Below are positions 36,860-48,290 of a DNA stretch of 64,000 bases, one piece after another. Within the stretch, counting starts at the first letter, position 1. Each line of letters begins with the position of its first letter. Under the pieces are notes generated by a model. That model was not told the origin of the DNA. It was given only the letters and a program-made list of their open reading frames with translations, and ran no database searches. The DNA is from Atherix ibis. Its lineage: Eukaryota; Arthropoda; Insecta; Diptera; Athericidae. Location of the stretch: NCBI GenBank assembly GCA_958298945.1, contig OY282605.1, positions 109,426,267-109,490,266 of the forward strand, read 5' to 3'. The translations under genes and the position numbers were made by a program.

Positions 36860-37720
36860 CTAAGGTGAAAAATTCACGCTAACCCATTTACTCCATCAAA
36901 AACAGGACTTATTCGTATCTTGGGACTCTGACTGTAGACTTTCTAGCAAAATTCTTCCCCATCCATATGCTTGATTATAGCCACATAGTTAAATAGGAGC
37001 CGGATCGTCCATACTCATGTAGAAAACCAAAGAATTTTTAGAAGATCTTCTGCTCGAACGGGACTTAGAGTTTGTAATAGCTTTTCTGAACAGTAGTTTA
37101 GTTTGACTGAAGTAATCTCTGTTGGCTATCAGTAACTGTGCATGGATTTTTTTCACCATGTTATTATCGGCAACGATCCTTGATCTCGGTAAGGAAATAT
37201 GTTTGACTATTTTGGCACTATTGTCTTCTACCTTGGCGAAGACGTCTCATACAGTTCTTTTTGAACAACACACAATATCAATAAAATTTGGACAGACTTA
37301 GTTTGAATGCACGTGAGCTCAGTTTAGACAGGTTGAGAGGAATGCACAAGAGCCTATATCTTCTTGCCGGGGTCCATTAAGCATGCTAAGTTGTTATAAA
37401 ACTGACTCGGCTGCTTTTTATTCTTGCACGCAAACTAGTCATGGTCAGCCGGATTGATCTAATTTATCACTTTGTAAGGCCGAACTCTACCAAAGAAGTT
37501 TGCCGTTTTAACTGGGCTAGGAAATCATACACATACGTGTATGCTGCTTCAAAATCGACAAATAGGTGATGAAGCTTTTGCTCATAATCAAGCAGTTTTT
37601 TATGGACTGCCGCAGAGGGAAGATTTGATCTTTCACTAATTTTCCTGGAGTAGAACATCTCTGGTGTAGGTTTATACAATAAGTTTTTGGACAATTGGAA
37701 TTATTCTACTTAAAAAGATA
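36860..37720 (-). pseudogene. Decayed LINE reverse-transcriptase fragment (second LINE family)
   Basis: Minus strand. KLLDYEQKLHHLFVDFEAAY (about 37535-37600, inside the open frame 37467-37694) matches the motif-A region of LINE reverse transcriptases (QLH.LF.DF.AAYDS..), but the catalytic Asp context is partly lost. Downstream, LPRSRIVADNNMVKKIHAQL and LIANRDYFSQTKLLFRKAIT (about 37100-37200) match the YLGS.I..DN...EI..RI..A.R.Y..L...FRS stretch beyond the active site. A segment near 37010-37060 ('ctacatgagtatggacgat', complement) also occurs on the plus strand near 47980-48015, so both belong to one family. Distinct from the jockey LINE at 28 kb. Ends undefined. Confidence 0.68.
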
Positions 37721-37947
37721 GATCAGTAATCCTAGATACCAGCTGTTAGGTACCAATTTCAAGTGCAAGAAAGTAATACCAGATGTTGGAATTAGCGTTT
37801 TACAAAAGATGGCGTTAGCCAACTATCCATAGTCACACATTCAAAAGAAAATATTCTCCCAGAAGCTACTGACATGAATAAATGTAACTTATCCACTATA
37901 TGACATTTTGTTATATTGTCAGTAGCACTTGTTGCGCAGTGTCAAAC

Positions 37948-38425
37948 ATGCCTGAAAAATCGTTTTTGCGGGGAGTGCTACTAACTTCAACATGAAGAAA
38001 AGTGTCGCGGAAAGTCATCGTATTTTAGTGGATGTCTACGGTGAACATGCTCTTGCCGAGCAAACTTGCAGAAAGTGGTTTGTGCAGTTTAAAAATGTAA
38101 ATTTTGATTTGGAAGACATGGAACGTCCCGGACAGCCGAAAAAGTTCGAAGATGAAGATTTGGTGACATTGCTCGATGAAGACCCGTGCCAAACACTCCG
38201 GGAGTTGTCCACATCGCTTGGAGTCGACTTTTCGACGGTCGGAAAACGCCTGAAAGCTATAGGAATGGTACAAACGAGCAGCACTTCGATAACTACGAAA
38301 TGACCAAAAATTGGATCGATTCTTTCATTGAATCTAAAGAAGAAGAATTTTTTGGACGCGGTATCCGAGCATTACCAGAAAGATGGCAAAAAGTAGTAGA
38401 TAACGAAGGACAATACTTTGAATAA
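37948..38425 (+). pseudogene. mauritiana-like mariner transposase with internal deletion
   Basis: From ATG 37948: MPEKSFLRGVLL, then a one-base loss, then MKKSVAESHRILVDVYGEHA and CRKWFVQFKNVNFDLEDMER (first helix-turn-helix and linker), DEDPCQTLRELSTSLGVDFS (second helix-turn-helix) and KRLKAIGMVQ. It then jumps directly to QHFDNYEMTKNWIDSFIESK and PERWQKVVDNEGQYFE, ending at 38425. Mauritiana-group (Mos1-type) enzymes are about 345 residues. Here the whole catalytic core with all three Asp residues is missing, while the DNA-binding N-terminus and extreme C-terminus are well kept. I could not find clear inverted repeats. Confidence 0.85.
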
Positions 38426-40823
38426 CGCTTCCAAAATATTTCTATGCATTTTAGTATTCTTTGACTAAAAGGAAAATGGGAAAAAAACAATAAGGAAAAA
38501 TATAGATTTTCTCAAAAAGATTATTTTAAAACCAATTTTTAAATAATTTAATTAAAATGCATCTTAGTAAATTAAAAATATCACCTACCGTTGCAAGTGG
38601 GATAGCACTGATAAATTCTTCATGAAGAATTTTTATCTTCTTTCTTCGGAATAAAATAAGTCGCTTATAAAAATCAATAATTTCAAAAATATTCCCATAG
38701 AAACTCAGAGACCATAGATACTCTGCTATCTACTGACAGTGAAATATCATAAAAAGAAATTATTTGCAAATGGCAATTATAATTGCCAAAAAAGAAGAAT
38801 TGACCATTTTTGCGTTGGTTCGATACTTGTAGAAAAATTTTCGCATGGAGATGCGTGCCTGAGTCATGTTTTTAGTTCAATGGCCCCAATTCGAGTGCTC
38901 TGGCTATCTGGCTGGTGGCTTCTCTTTGCCAAATGAAACCGCAAAATTAGAAGAAAAAAACCATTTGCCAATATTCGGAACTTAATGGTTGGCACTGTGG
39001 TGAGTACTCTCCGTCCCGCTATTATATCAACTGATCATCTGGCATATTGTTCGAGAAGAGGAGGATCAGTGACCTGAGATATTGTATGTTGCGTGGTCCA
39101 ATTAGACGTTAGCCAATTTACAACACTTTTAATTAAGACTTTTTCGAGTTTTTCGCCCGTAAATACCAAACACATCTTAGAAGAGGGCCTAAATTGACAG
39201 ATTGACAAATTATAAGTCTGTCATATATTCTCATAAATGAATTGGAATAATTCTTATGGCGAGTTCAGTAATGCTTAAGCGTTTGTGAAAATTTATTATT
39301 CCTTTTGTTTTGTTTTTCTTGAATATGATAAACGATTAGGAAAATTTTATATTTTTCCAAAGAGGCCTGTCAGAATGTAATTTTTTGGGCTGTTAATTGA
39401 ACACTTACGACCAATTAAGTAACTTTTACTGAATATTAATGGGAACTCAATTGATGCATGGGTGTTAGGCAGTTTCGTTGAATGGTCGAATTGGAATTAA
39501 TAAGAAGGTATGCCCTGATAATAATTGACATTAACTGAGTATCCCATAATAAACATGTAAATTATGTAGACTCTCTATTAAAGTAGTCAGCTAATCAAGT
39601 TCATACATTGGTGGATTTTAATTCCCAGCAATGACGTCGATGTGTCTACTAATAAATGGGCATATTCGATCATGAAATGGGGGACTGTACGCAAATTGTC
39701 TAAAAATAAAATTACGCATACTTTGAGTAAGTATATAAAATTCGTTTTTAGCACATCCTCTCTTTTATGTAAATGAATATTTTTTCCATTGATTTTTTTC
39801 GGGATTGGGGGGGCTTGGATGGACTTTTTTCTTCTGTCTGCAGTCTATTAGTTATTTTTCAATGGCATATGGTTGATATTTCTTGTCACCATCCGCAGCA
39901 AATATTTAAACACTAATTCATAGTTGAATATTTTGCAGATAATTATTTTTAAATGACGATATTAAGCAATGAACTCATAATAATATGAAATTTTACTCTA
40001 AAGAATGATGATTATTTTTTCTGTGGGATTTTTTCACACAATAAAGAAAGCCGCTTTCTTAAATTTTGGTTTGTTTTGTACAAGAGAGATGGGGTCATTA
40101 GTAATTGTAATAAATTTTATTTAAAAGATCTTTCATATTTTTTTCAAAGTTTATAAAGACAATCTGGTTATTGTTTATAATAATTTTTCTTAACTTAATC
40201 GCTTATTTTGTGGTTAAGAAACTTTCGAAAAAATTGGTGACTGTTTTAAGGGTAATTTAAAGTTTGCCTTCTAATCAAAGGAGTTGAGGTCATATTTTTC
40301 TAATAAATAAAATTTATTTATTATGATTTATATATGATTATAATGTGATTCATAAAATATTTTGATGATTAACTACAAAAGAATAAAGACCATCCGGAAA
40401 TGTAAATTATTCTTCTTTTCTTATATTCTTCCCCAACATGCCTTTAGTTTATCCTTTATGCTAAAGGGGAAAAAAATAATAAACTTAAAGCTTTCAAGAG
40501 TTTTTTTTAAAGGAACTTAGTGAAAACTGTTGAAAATTCAACTTTTCTTATAGTAAATTAAAATTATTAAAACTTTTCTAAAATATCTAACAAGGATTTT
40601 AATTTTTTTGATAGAAATTATTTTCTGCAAAGTTGATGTTTTTTTTCTATATTTTAATTTAATAAATAAAAATTATAAAAACACTTTAAAAAAATCGCAA
40701 AATATTAACCAAACTAATATCTATGTTCTCTTCCAAATTTTTCTTTAGATTTCTTTTACTTCCAAGTTTGCTCTTATATCAGATTTGCTAATATTAAAAA
40801 TGTTATCTTATTTTTTCTAAATA
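38426..40823. other. AT-rich spacer
   Basis: No gene supported. The 65-codon plus frame at 38739-38936 is unassigned. Confidence 0.45.
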
Positions 40824-41082
40824 TAAGGTAGTTGAAAAAGTTCGTAGTGATTTTTCACAGATGGAGTTAAAAGCAAATAACTCAGAAACCAGTAGTCCAA
40901 ATATAATGCGTCTGAAAGATGACACTTAAAGCTTTGTGTAGCGGAAAATTTTATTGAAATATATATAGTGTATCGAAAGTTATCAAGTTCAAAAATGTAC
41001 CAAAATAAGGAGAAAGTTTGCTATATTTTAAAAGGAGACAATGCATTGCAAACTTGTGGAAAAATTTGTCATAAATTGGAAA
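40824..41082 (+). mobile_element. 5' fragment of a mariner, cut off at the next element
   Basis: Begins with a mariner-type end, taaggtagttgaaaaagttc. A broken N-terminus follows: MYQNKEKVCYILKGDNALQT then CGKICHKLE (about 40994-41080). This matches the first helix-turn-helix region of irritans-like mariners and is related to, but different from, the elements at 5159 and 12658. The fragment stops exactly where the element at 41083 starts, and I see no continuation after 42320. Confidence 0.6.
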
Positions 41083-42320
41083 TACGAGGATCATTCAATA
41101 AGTCCTTAGAAAAAAATGGAAAAAAACTGTTTTTTTTAAATTTTTTTATTTTTCAACATAATCTCCTTTTAGCTTTCCAACCGTTTTTCCAAAATTTTTA
41201 TCCCGTCCAAAAAATAGGATTTCGGAAGTTCTGCAAAATATTCATCCGTTTGAGCAATGACGTCCTCGTTGGAAGTGAACCGTCGTCCGCCAAACCATTT
41301 CTTCAGATTGGGGAAAAGAAAATAGTCACTCGGGGCCAAATCTGGTGAATAAGCGGGATGCTGCAACAATTCCATTCTCAATTCCACAATTTTGGCCATG
41401 GAAACAGCGCAGGTGTGCACACGCGTATTGTCCTGATGCAAGAGGATTTTTTTTCTTCAGATGGGGGCGTTTATCTTTGATTTCCTCGCTCAACCGTTGC
41501 AATAATGACGCGTAATACGCTCCTGTTATTGTTTTTCCTTTTTCCAAGTAGTCGATAAAAATGATGTCCTGCGAATCCCAAAAGACCGTGGCCATCACCT
41601 TGCCGGCCGATGGCACAGTTTTTGCCTTCTTCGGAGCCCGTTCACCCTTGAAAATCCACTGTGATGACTGTCTCTTCGTTTCTGGAGTGTAGTAGTGTAT
41701 CCAAATTTCGTCCACAGTGACATATCGACGAAGGAATTCGGCAGGATTGTGATGAAAGAGTGCCAACATAGCCTCAGAGTCCAATACGCAATTGCGCTTA
41801 TTCTCCTCTGAGAGCAAACGCGGCACCCATCTTGCCGAAATTTTTTTCACAGACAATTTTTCAGGCAAAATTGAAGCGACTGTACCTTGTAATATGCCCG
41901 TGGCCTCAACTAATGCGCGCACTTTAATTCGCCGATCGTTCAAAATCAGATCGAGGATTTTGTCGATGATTTCAGGAGTAGGCACCTCAACTGGGCGTTT
42001 TGTGGATGAACGGCCACGTTTAAATTCATTCACCCAATTGGAAACGCGTCGCAAACATAGGTGCAGATGTGTCATTGATTTCTTTCTGGCGTAAGCCTTT
42101 CAAATGGAGATGTTTGATGATAGCCCTAAACTCGCTTTTTTTCCATTGTTATGCACAAATAAATGTCGTTAACTTTAATCGACGATAGAAATTGACCTAC
42201 GCTATCGATCGAAATTTTGACAGCTTTCCTGTCGATGATGCTACTTACAAAAAAAATCTTTACCGACACTACGAGCGCAATTTCTCGGATTTTCTAAGGA
42301 CTTATTGAATGACCCTTGTA
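41083..42320 (-). mobile_element. Near-intact-ended mariner (element E)
   Basis: The left end starts tacgaggatcattcaataag at 41083. The right end at 42320 is the complement of tacaagggtcattcaataag. The ends match over about 31 bp with few differences and are flanked by TA. At 1238 bp it is the length of a complete mariner. It encodes one damaged transposase on the minus strand. Together with copy B it is among the best preserved DNA transposons in the window. Confidence 0.93.
41146..42145 (-). pseudogene. Mariner transposase of element E (several frameshifts)
   Basis: Likely start ATG 42145: MEKK, then a one-base shift, then FRAIIKHLHLKGLRQKEIND, another shift, then SNWVNEFKRGRSS. The long open piece 41326-42075 covers RRIKVRALVEATGILQGTVA (helix-turn-helix), ARWVPRLLSEENKRN, YVTVDEIWIHYYTPE (first catalytic Asp), GKVMATVFWDSQDIIFIDYL and ITGAYYASLLQRL. 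A frameshift near 41440 leads into 41169-41441: HQDNTRVHTCAVSMAKIVEL (second Asp) and PAYSPDLAPSDYFLFPNLKK (third Asp, DD34D). The terminal LKGDYVEK with stop at 41146 is in yet another frame. All three catalytic Asp residues are present, so a repaired frame would resemble a complete enzyme of about 340 residues. As read it is inactive. Confidence 0.9.
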
Positions 42321-43374
42321 AATGAGAAAATATCTAAAAATTAGAATTTTCTTATATTCTAGAGATAAACTATAATTTCGTAAATAACAAAATATCATTA
42401 TTATATAGTATTAGAGCCAAAAGCTGTCTACATTAAACTCTATTACAAGCAAGTAATCCTTTTTATAACAAAACTTGGATTTTAATTTTGGAAAATAAAT
42501 GGTGTCCCAAGGATCATGCAAAAAATAATTTTCATAGAAAACATAGGTTTATAATTAGAAATTGTAATTTTTTTATTAACTCAGAAAGTATAATTCATAA
42601 ATTGCATTTAAATGCAATGGAAAGTTACCAAAATTAGTTATTATAAAAAATTGTCAATTGCCAGTATTCGTTCTGAATGCGATTAAGGTGATTACCTATT
42701 AGCACTCTTCCGAATAATTGCAAGCGAAAATCAGATCAGCCAAGTGCTTTTTCGCAATTGTACGCTCACTCATAGTGGAATTAGTTCTGCCTAACAAAAA
42801 TAATTTTTAAAAGTTTTTGTTTTAGTTGATTCCAAAAATTATTTTATTTAATCAAAAGAAAAAAACTAACTCTGAATTTAGATTATTACAAAATTAACCT
42901 CTTGTTAAAATAAACCAAAAAAACCTTTTTTTATTAATTTTCCATAAATTCGTCCTCCTCTCCCATTTCTGCATATACAATTTAACAAAAAAAAAAACTA
43001 TCAAAAAAATGGCGGCATTGAAAAAAAATCTTTTGGAAAAAATTCTAACTTTATCGGGGAGCCCTGAAAATTCTCATCGTTAAATACCCCTTCCCCTTAG
43101 TCGATGGTTTTTTCTAAACAACCTCCCCCCCGCTGGAACTCGACTTCCCCTTAGTTGATGGTTTTTTCTAAACGCTGGAACTCGAACTGACTAAATATGC
43201 TGAGGGTACTGGGGGACTTGGTGCAGAAACCTGAGATAAAATCTAAAAGATGGCAGATACGAACAAGAGTTTCTATTGACTGCATCGAATGGAAATCAAT
43301 AGGAAACACGTACATACACCCACACACACACATACGTAAATACCCCAACATATGACCGTACTCCACTCCGCCGG
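42321..43374. other. AT-rich spacer with a local duplication
   Basis: No gene supported. 'cttccccttagtcgatggtt' with the following 'tttttctaaac' and 'gctggaactcga' occurs twice in tandem at about 43087-43187. A short CA repeat lies at 43318-43332. Confidence 0.5.
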
Positions 43375-44250
43375 AATAGTTGAAATTTTCGATAACCGTT
43401 TTCTATAAATGTGGTTAAATTTCATTGATACAGCGCTTAATTTCATCCTTGAAGGAGTAGAGGATCATAAGCTTATTGGCTTAAGATGTAGACATCAAAA
43501 AGACCTAAAGAAAAAATCACATGATCTGGGTGGCCAAATCTGATCACCAAAATGGGAAATTACACGACTAGAAAATGACTGAGGCAGTAATTGAATTGTT
43601 TCTCGGGCCGTATGGCATGTGGAACCGCCTTTCTGAGACCACATCCATATTTTCCAAATTAGGCACAAAAAAACTGGAGTATCATGTCGCGATAGCCTCC
43701 ATTATAAAATCCGCACCAAAGTAACACGTTGTGGATGGATTTGTCTCTCAACAATCACTCGTGGTTTTCCTGAGCCTCGTCGCCGAAAATGATTTGGTTC
43801 GAAAACTCAGCATTCACTTGTTATTGTTTGATAATCCATTTAACGAAATCCATTCGCTGTGCGTGCTTAGTAGGCTTCAGTTCTTGAGTCAATTGGACTT
43901 TCTAAGCATGAAGATGAAAATCTTTCGGGAAAATATTCTGTAGAGATCTTCTCGGAGCAACACTCTCACGCACTGCTTCGATATTTTGTGTGGAACAACT
44001 TGTTGAAATAAGGTCAGAGTATTTACTCATTGATTCAGTCTCCCTAAATTGTTTAATAAATCTCTTCACAGTTGATGAAGTTAAATCACTATTCCGAATA
44101 TATTTTGTAAGAAAATTTCGAACTGTAGCTAACCTTAAACTATCAGCTGTCACACTGTACCGCCATATGGCGCAAAAGTCAAATCTTGCGTAATGTTTGG
44201 GACACTCTATACAACAAGTAAATTTTGTAATGTTTGGGACACTCTATACA
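43375..44250 (-). pseudogene. rosa-like Tc1/mariner transposase remnant (G)
   Basis: Minus strand. The open piece 43902-44153 gives MTADSLRLATVRNFLTKYIR, SSTVKRFIKQFRETESM and TQNIEAVRESVAPRRSL, the N-terminal DNA-binding part typical of this group (ENIAAVRESV). Further on, LLWCGFYNGG (about 43690-43720), RVISHFGDQIWPPRSCDFF (about 43523-43580, third catalytic Asp in SCD) and SFKDEIKRCINEI (about 43410-43455) follow in the right order. The first and second Asp blocks are lost. The right border carries 'taatgtttgggacactctat' followed by acaacaa twice (44192-44217 and 44227-44252), perhaps a duplicated inverted end. No matching left end found. Confidence 0.75.
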
Positions 44251-44563
44251 ACAAATAATGAAAAGTCTTAAATACAATAATATTCAATTATAAGTTTTAA
44301 AATAACAGAAGACAAAATGGGTGGAATTCTAATGACAGGCTTCTGAAAAAAGATATTGTATTTTTTAATGCGAGGGTTGTCATTTATTTCTGTAAAAAAT
44401 TGGGTTGATTATTAGTTTTTTCTATCACTTTTGCATGTAAATGTCTGCTTCTATCAATTCGCGTAATAGGAAATTAAAGACGATCGAGGGCTTAAAACAT
44501 ATTTCGAACAAGTCTCTTGAGGTCCATCAGTTGTGCAATAATTTATATTCCAGGTAAAAATAT

Positions 44564-44594
<31 letters not shown>

Positions 44595-45302
44595 CAAAAA
44601 AGAGACGAATTAGCAAAGCATTTTGTTTTTGGGTATTTTAAAATTTATTCCCTTTTTAATAATTTCTACTGTTATGAAAATTTATTTGACATTTTCTATT
44701 TTTCTATAATTGAAAATTTTTTTCAGAATAAGTAGCAAAGCAAAAATAGAATTTATTGTAGAATAAATAAAAAAAATAGTTTTGCTGAATTTCCTACAAG
44801 CCATGATCATTTTCAATATTGATGGCAATATATTTTGCAACAGGAAACAACAAATCGACACGACGGCCAGAGTAATGTGAGTCGAAGAACTATCAACTAA
44901 GAAATGGATTTATTTATGGGAACAGATCAGAATAGCTAGCGTGCACGTCTTTTAAGAAATATTCAATAAACGTACGTACATGAATAGTGATTTCAACTAC
45001 AATTTGTTCCTTGTTTCATGATCGAACACTCTGCCCGATCGAGGGATAGATGACCGCCAACATGGTCAGTAATTTAGTACTCGTACGACGGCAGAACTGA
45101 TCCAAACATAAATTTCTTCATGGTACACCTGCTCATTTCTTTCATTTCGAATTTCATGCGTTCATTCTGGTAAATACAATACGAGTAGTACTCTTAGTGA
45201 GCATATATAGAATTCGTTAATTTTGAAATCCAATAATTCTATCTGACAGTTCTTTGGACTTTTTCTAAAGGCGAGCTATTTGCCCGCAACTAAACGAAGT
45301 AA
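44251..45302. other. AT-rich spacer with GA microsatellite
   Basis: No gene seen. A (GA)n tract lies at about 44566-44588 and extends into purine-rich sequence to 44605. Confidence 0.55.
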
Positions 45303-45527
45303 TCAGAGATGCCTTTGTGTTCCGTTAACAATGTGTACGTTCACCCAGGTCACTGTGCTTCTAAAATCTTTATAGTCTGTCTTAAGGTCATCCAGAATCG
45401 GTTTATGAGTACGCAGACGTTCGAGCATTCGAAATACAGGAAACATATCGTTCGGATATCCGATTTCATTTCCATTTCTATAAACTTGAAACTTTCGCAC
45501 ATCGGCCGTTGAGGCCGGTTTTTTCAT
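45303..45527 (-). CDS. Small coding-like ORF, possible exon, function unassigned
   Basis: A 74-codon frame from ATG 45527 (context agaATGa) to TGA at 45303, with an in-frame stop nine codons upstream. It is one of the few stretches outside transposons whose base composition and amino-acid mix look like real protein: it begins MKKPASTADVRKFQVYRNGN and ends TVTWVNVHIVNGTQRHL. The phrase KFQVYRNGNE and the later VNGT recall doublecortin-type domains (VYRNGD...), but spacing and the remaining residues do not fit well enough to assign it. It could be a small host gene, one exon of a larger gene, or a transposon fragment. Low confidence in function, moderate in being coding-derived. Confidence 0.35.
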   Translation of the reverse strand: MKKPASTADVRKFQVYRNGNEIGYPNDMFPVFRMLERLRTHKPILDDLKTDYKDFRSTVTWVNVHIVNGTQRHL

Positions 45528-47639
45528 TCTAGCATTCTTTGTGTCTGTTTATATCGAAGTTGAAAGTTGGTCCTTCCTTTAGTCTAGCCACCGCCATCGG
45601 TTGCGGCATTTTACAATTCATCCATTCTCTGAAAACACATGTTGAATAATATTCACAATATTCACTCAAGATTAAACTTGGCGGTATATTTTTTTTGGAT
45701 TTCCTCTTTTTTTTTATATCGAAATTAACTTTTCATATAATCATTCTCCTTTCCTGATCCCATTTTATTATGAGCACATTTAAATAGTTTCGTTTCATTT
45801 TCCTTTTTGGGGACATGTGAATATATTCTCCAATAAAACTTAGATCACATACACATACACACACACATACATATCTCTGTTCTCATAGAGAAAAGAAAAA
45901 CCTGTAAACAAAAATACCAATTGAAAGATTTAAGACTATTTCTTTAGACCATCTGGCTCCAAAGTACTTAACAAGAATACCGTCATCGAAGGGGGTAACC
46001 ACTTGACATAATATTGCTATAGAAAAGAATAGCATTTTGTGCAAAAGAAATAACGAATTGCATAAATTAAAATTTAGCATAGGTACAATTATTCAACGGA
46101 ACACTTAATTTATGCTGTTCAATTTTTCTTGTTCTTTTTTCTGACATATTCTACCCTCCTCTCCTCATCACCCACGAGGGGATTGCGAAAATTTCGGCCC
46201 TAACTTTGTTGTGATAATTATTTTCAAGTGGGCGGATTTTGTTATTGGTTTTTTTCCCCCCGTTTTGTATGGAATTTTATTTGAATTTAATGCAAGGAAG
46301 TGACTCAACATAAGTTTTTGCCGACAAATTTGAGGAAGTTGGCCCGAACATTAATGGAACAACGGCAACTCTTATGCCATGACCCCAGCAATAGCGGAAT
46401 GTTGCTAGACATTTACATTTATCGAGTGTAAATGTTGCAAGACATTTATCGCAGACACTATTTTGTTGCTGAGCTTATGCAAGCGCGTGGAAAATATTTA
46501 TTTATGAGTTTTTGTTTTAACTAAATTTTTTTTTTATCAAATAGTTTTTTCCATCCACGTGCAAAATAAATTAGATTTTTTTTTTAGAAGATTTACAAAA
46601 GAAAAGTGTAAAGTAAAAGTCTTTATATGAAAAATGATTTCTTGCCATTAGAATTTAAAAATAATTTTAGGTATTTGTCCACTTTTGCTGTTCTTGGCGA
46701 AGCTCATACGGTCGGCCCAGTTTTTGTCACTTTTTCGAGTTAATTCGGCTCTATCTCTGCGATAACTCACTCAATATAAGCTTCCATGGCGTAAAATATT
46801 GCTAGTTCCTCAGCATACTCTACCAAATTTACAAATTCTTAGAACCGGAGATAAATTACACCAAACTTAAGGCAATTTGCAGGTCAATTGCTTGAAAACA
46901 CGTTGTTGCCATATCTTGTCTCCAAAAAATCGATGCTTTCATGATCCTATTTCTTTCAGAACTGTATATGCAATATTAATCTAGCTAATCATATTGATTA
47001 CACAAAGCCACAATGATGGTTCTACAGTACTTCCTTAGGGGTCACTAATAGTCATATTGGTAACCCAAGAATAAGGCTGCAATTATGCACTCATAGAGCC
47101 CCTTCATCCTATAGCAGTGACACATTTCTTGGGTAGAATAGAGTACCCCGAAGAGGACTATGACAACATATCAACATTTTCACTTTAATACAAGTCTTAT
47201 AGTTGATAATTATTTAAGCGAAAATACCTAAACGCCGTTTTTGACTCAAGCTAGCTTTTAGATTATAGGCAATTCCGATCTAGCACTCCTCTATGGGGCT
47301 GATGCTAAAGCCATGTGACATCTGGAATTACTATATTTGCCATATTTTCATACAACGCGAGCTTTGGGCCTATTTCGGAGAAAAGAGGGACTTTTGCTTT
47401 CACCGTTGTATAGGCCACACTAACACAACCATTTTGTTAGACGTAATGGATCTGCAATACCATTTGTAGATTTGTCTTTCATTTACGAATCTATGCTGAG
47501 GCCCAGTTTTTGCTCAATAATTTTTCTTATCAATAAAATCATTGAGCCAAAAATTGGCCTTATCGGTAAACAGAAAATTGTGCGTTTAGAGTAAATTTAG
47601 CTTAATTGAAAGTGTTGATTAAGCGTAAGTTTATACATA
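45528..47639. other. Spacer without recognised gene
   Basis: No element or gene supported. Short CA/TA microsatellite at about 45850-45875. From about 46650 to 47600 the composition is less AT-rich and frames are broken, possibly the decayed upstream part of the LINE fragment that follows. Confidence 0.45.
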
Positions 47640-48290
47640 ATGACGCTTTGAGCTGACTGGACAACTAATTCTATTAGTAGATTTATGACACTAAAATCGG
47701 CAGCAAAAAATTTTGGGCTAGACATAAATGAAGGCAAAACCAAAAGGTGGCAGCATTGGCATCAAAGTTAAGACCAATTAGCACTACGGTTTTGAAAGCG
47801 TAAAATCCTCTTCTATTTAGGGTCAATAGTCACGGCTGATAAAAACATACAGGAAGAAATTCTCACCGCAAAATGGAAGCAATTGTTGTACAGGATATTA
47901 GTTTTGCCAATTCCCATATTTTGTTAGAAAGCTTGAGTGTTCATCAAAAATCATTGTGTTTGAGAGGATTTTTGGACTCCTACATGAGGATGGACGATTC
48001 CGGAGCCTATTTAACGATGAGATCCGGGAGCGTTACTGAGACCATTCAGTTATGGGTAAAACTAAGCTTAATAGGCTATGGTGGGTTGGGCACTTAATGC
48101 GGAAAGTTTACCGTAGCTCCATTTCTGATCCGAGAAGGCGAGCTAGGCCTTGCCCTCGATAGAACGAAGATGTTAGCCAGCTCGCCGAATATATGCTGGA
48201 TATGCCAAACTGGAAGTCTGGAATTATTTTATTCAAGAGGCAAAGGCCAGACTTCCGGTTGACACGTCATTCATGCAAATATTACCTTTA
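47640..48290 (+). pseudogene. Decayed LINE C-terminal fragment (same family as 36.9-37.7 kb)
   Basis: Plus strand with frame changes: KSAAKNFGLDINEGKTKRWQ (about 47700-47745; reverse transcriptases have GL.IN..KTK.M here), then FYLGSIVTADKNIQEEILTA (about 47810-47870). Next is the open piece 47873-48097, containing YMRMDDSGAYLTMRSGSV and LSLIGYGGLG (compare SRLRWAGH.MRM). Finally PSIERRC..., AGYAKLEVWNYFIQEAKA near 48190-48250. A segment near 47980-48015 is shared with the minus-strand fragment at 37010-37060. The catalytic centre is absent. Confidence 0.62.
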
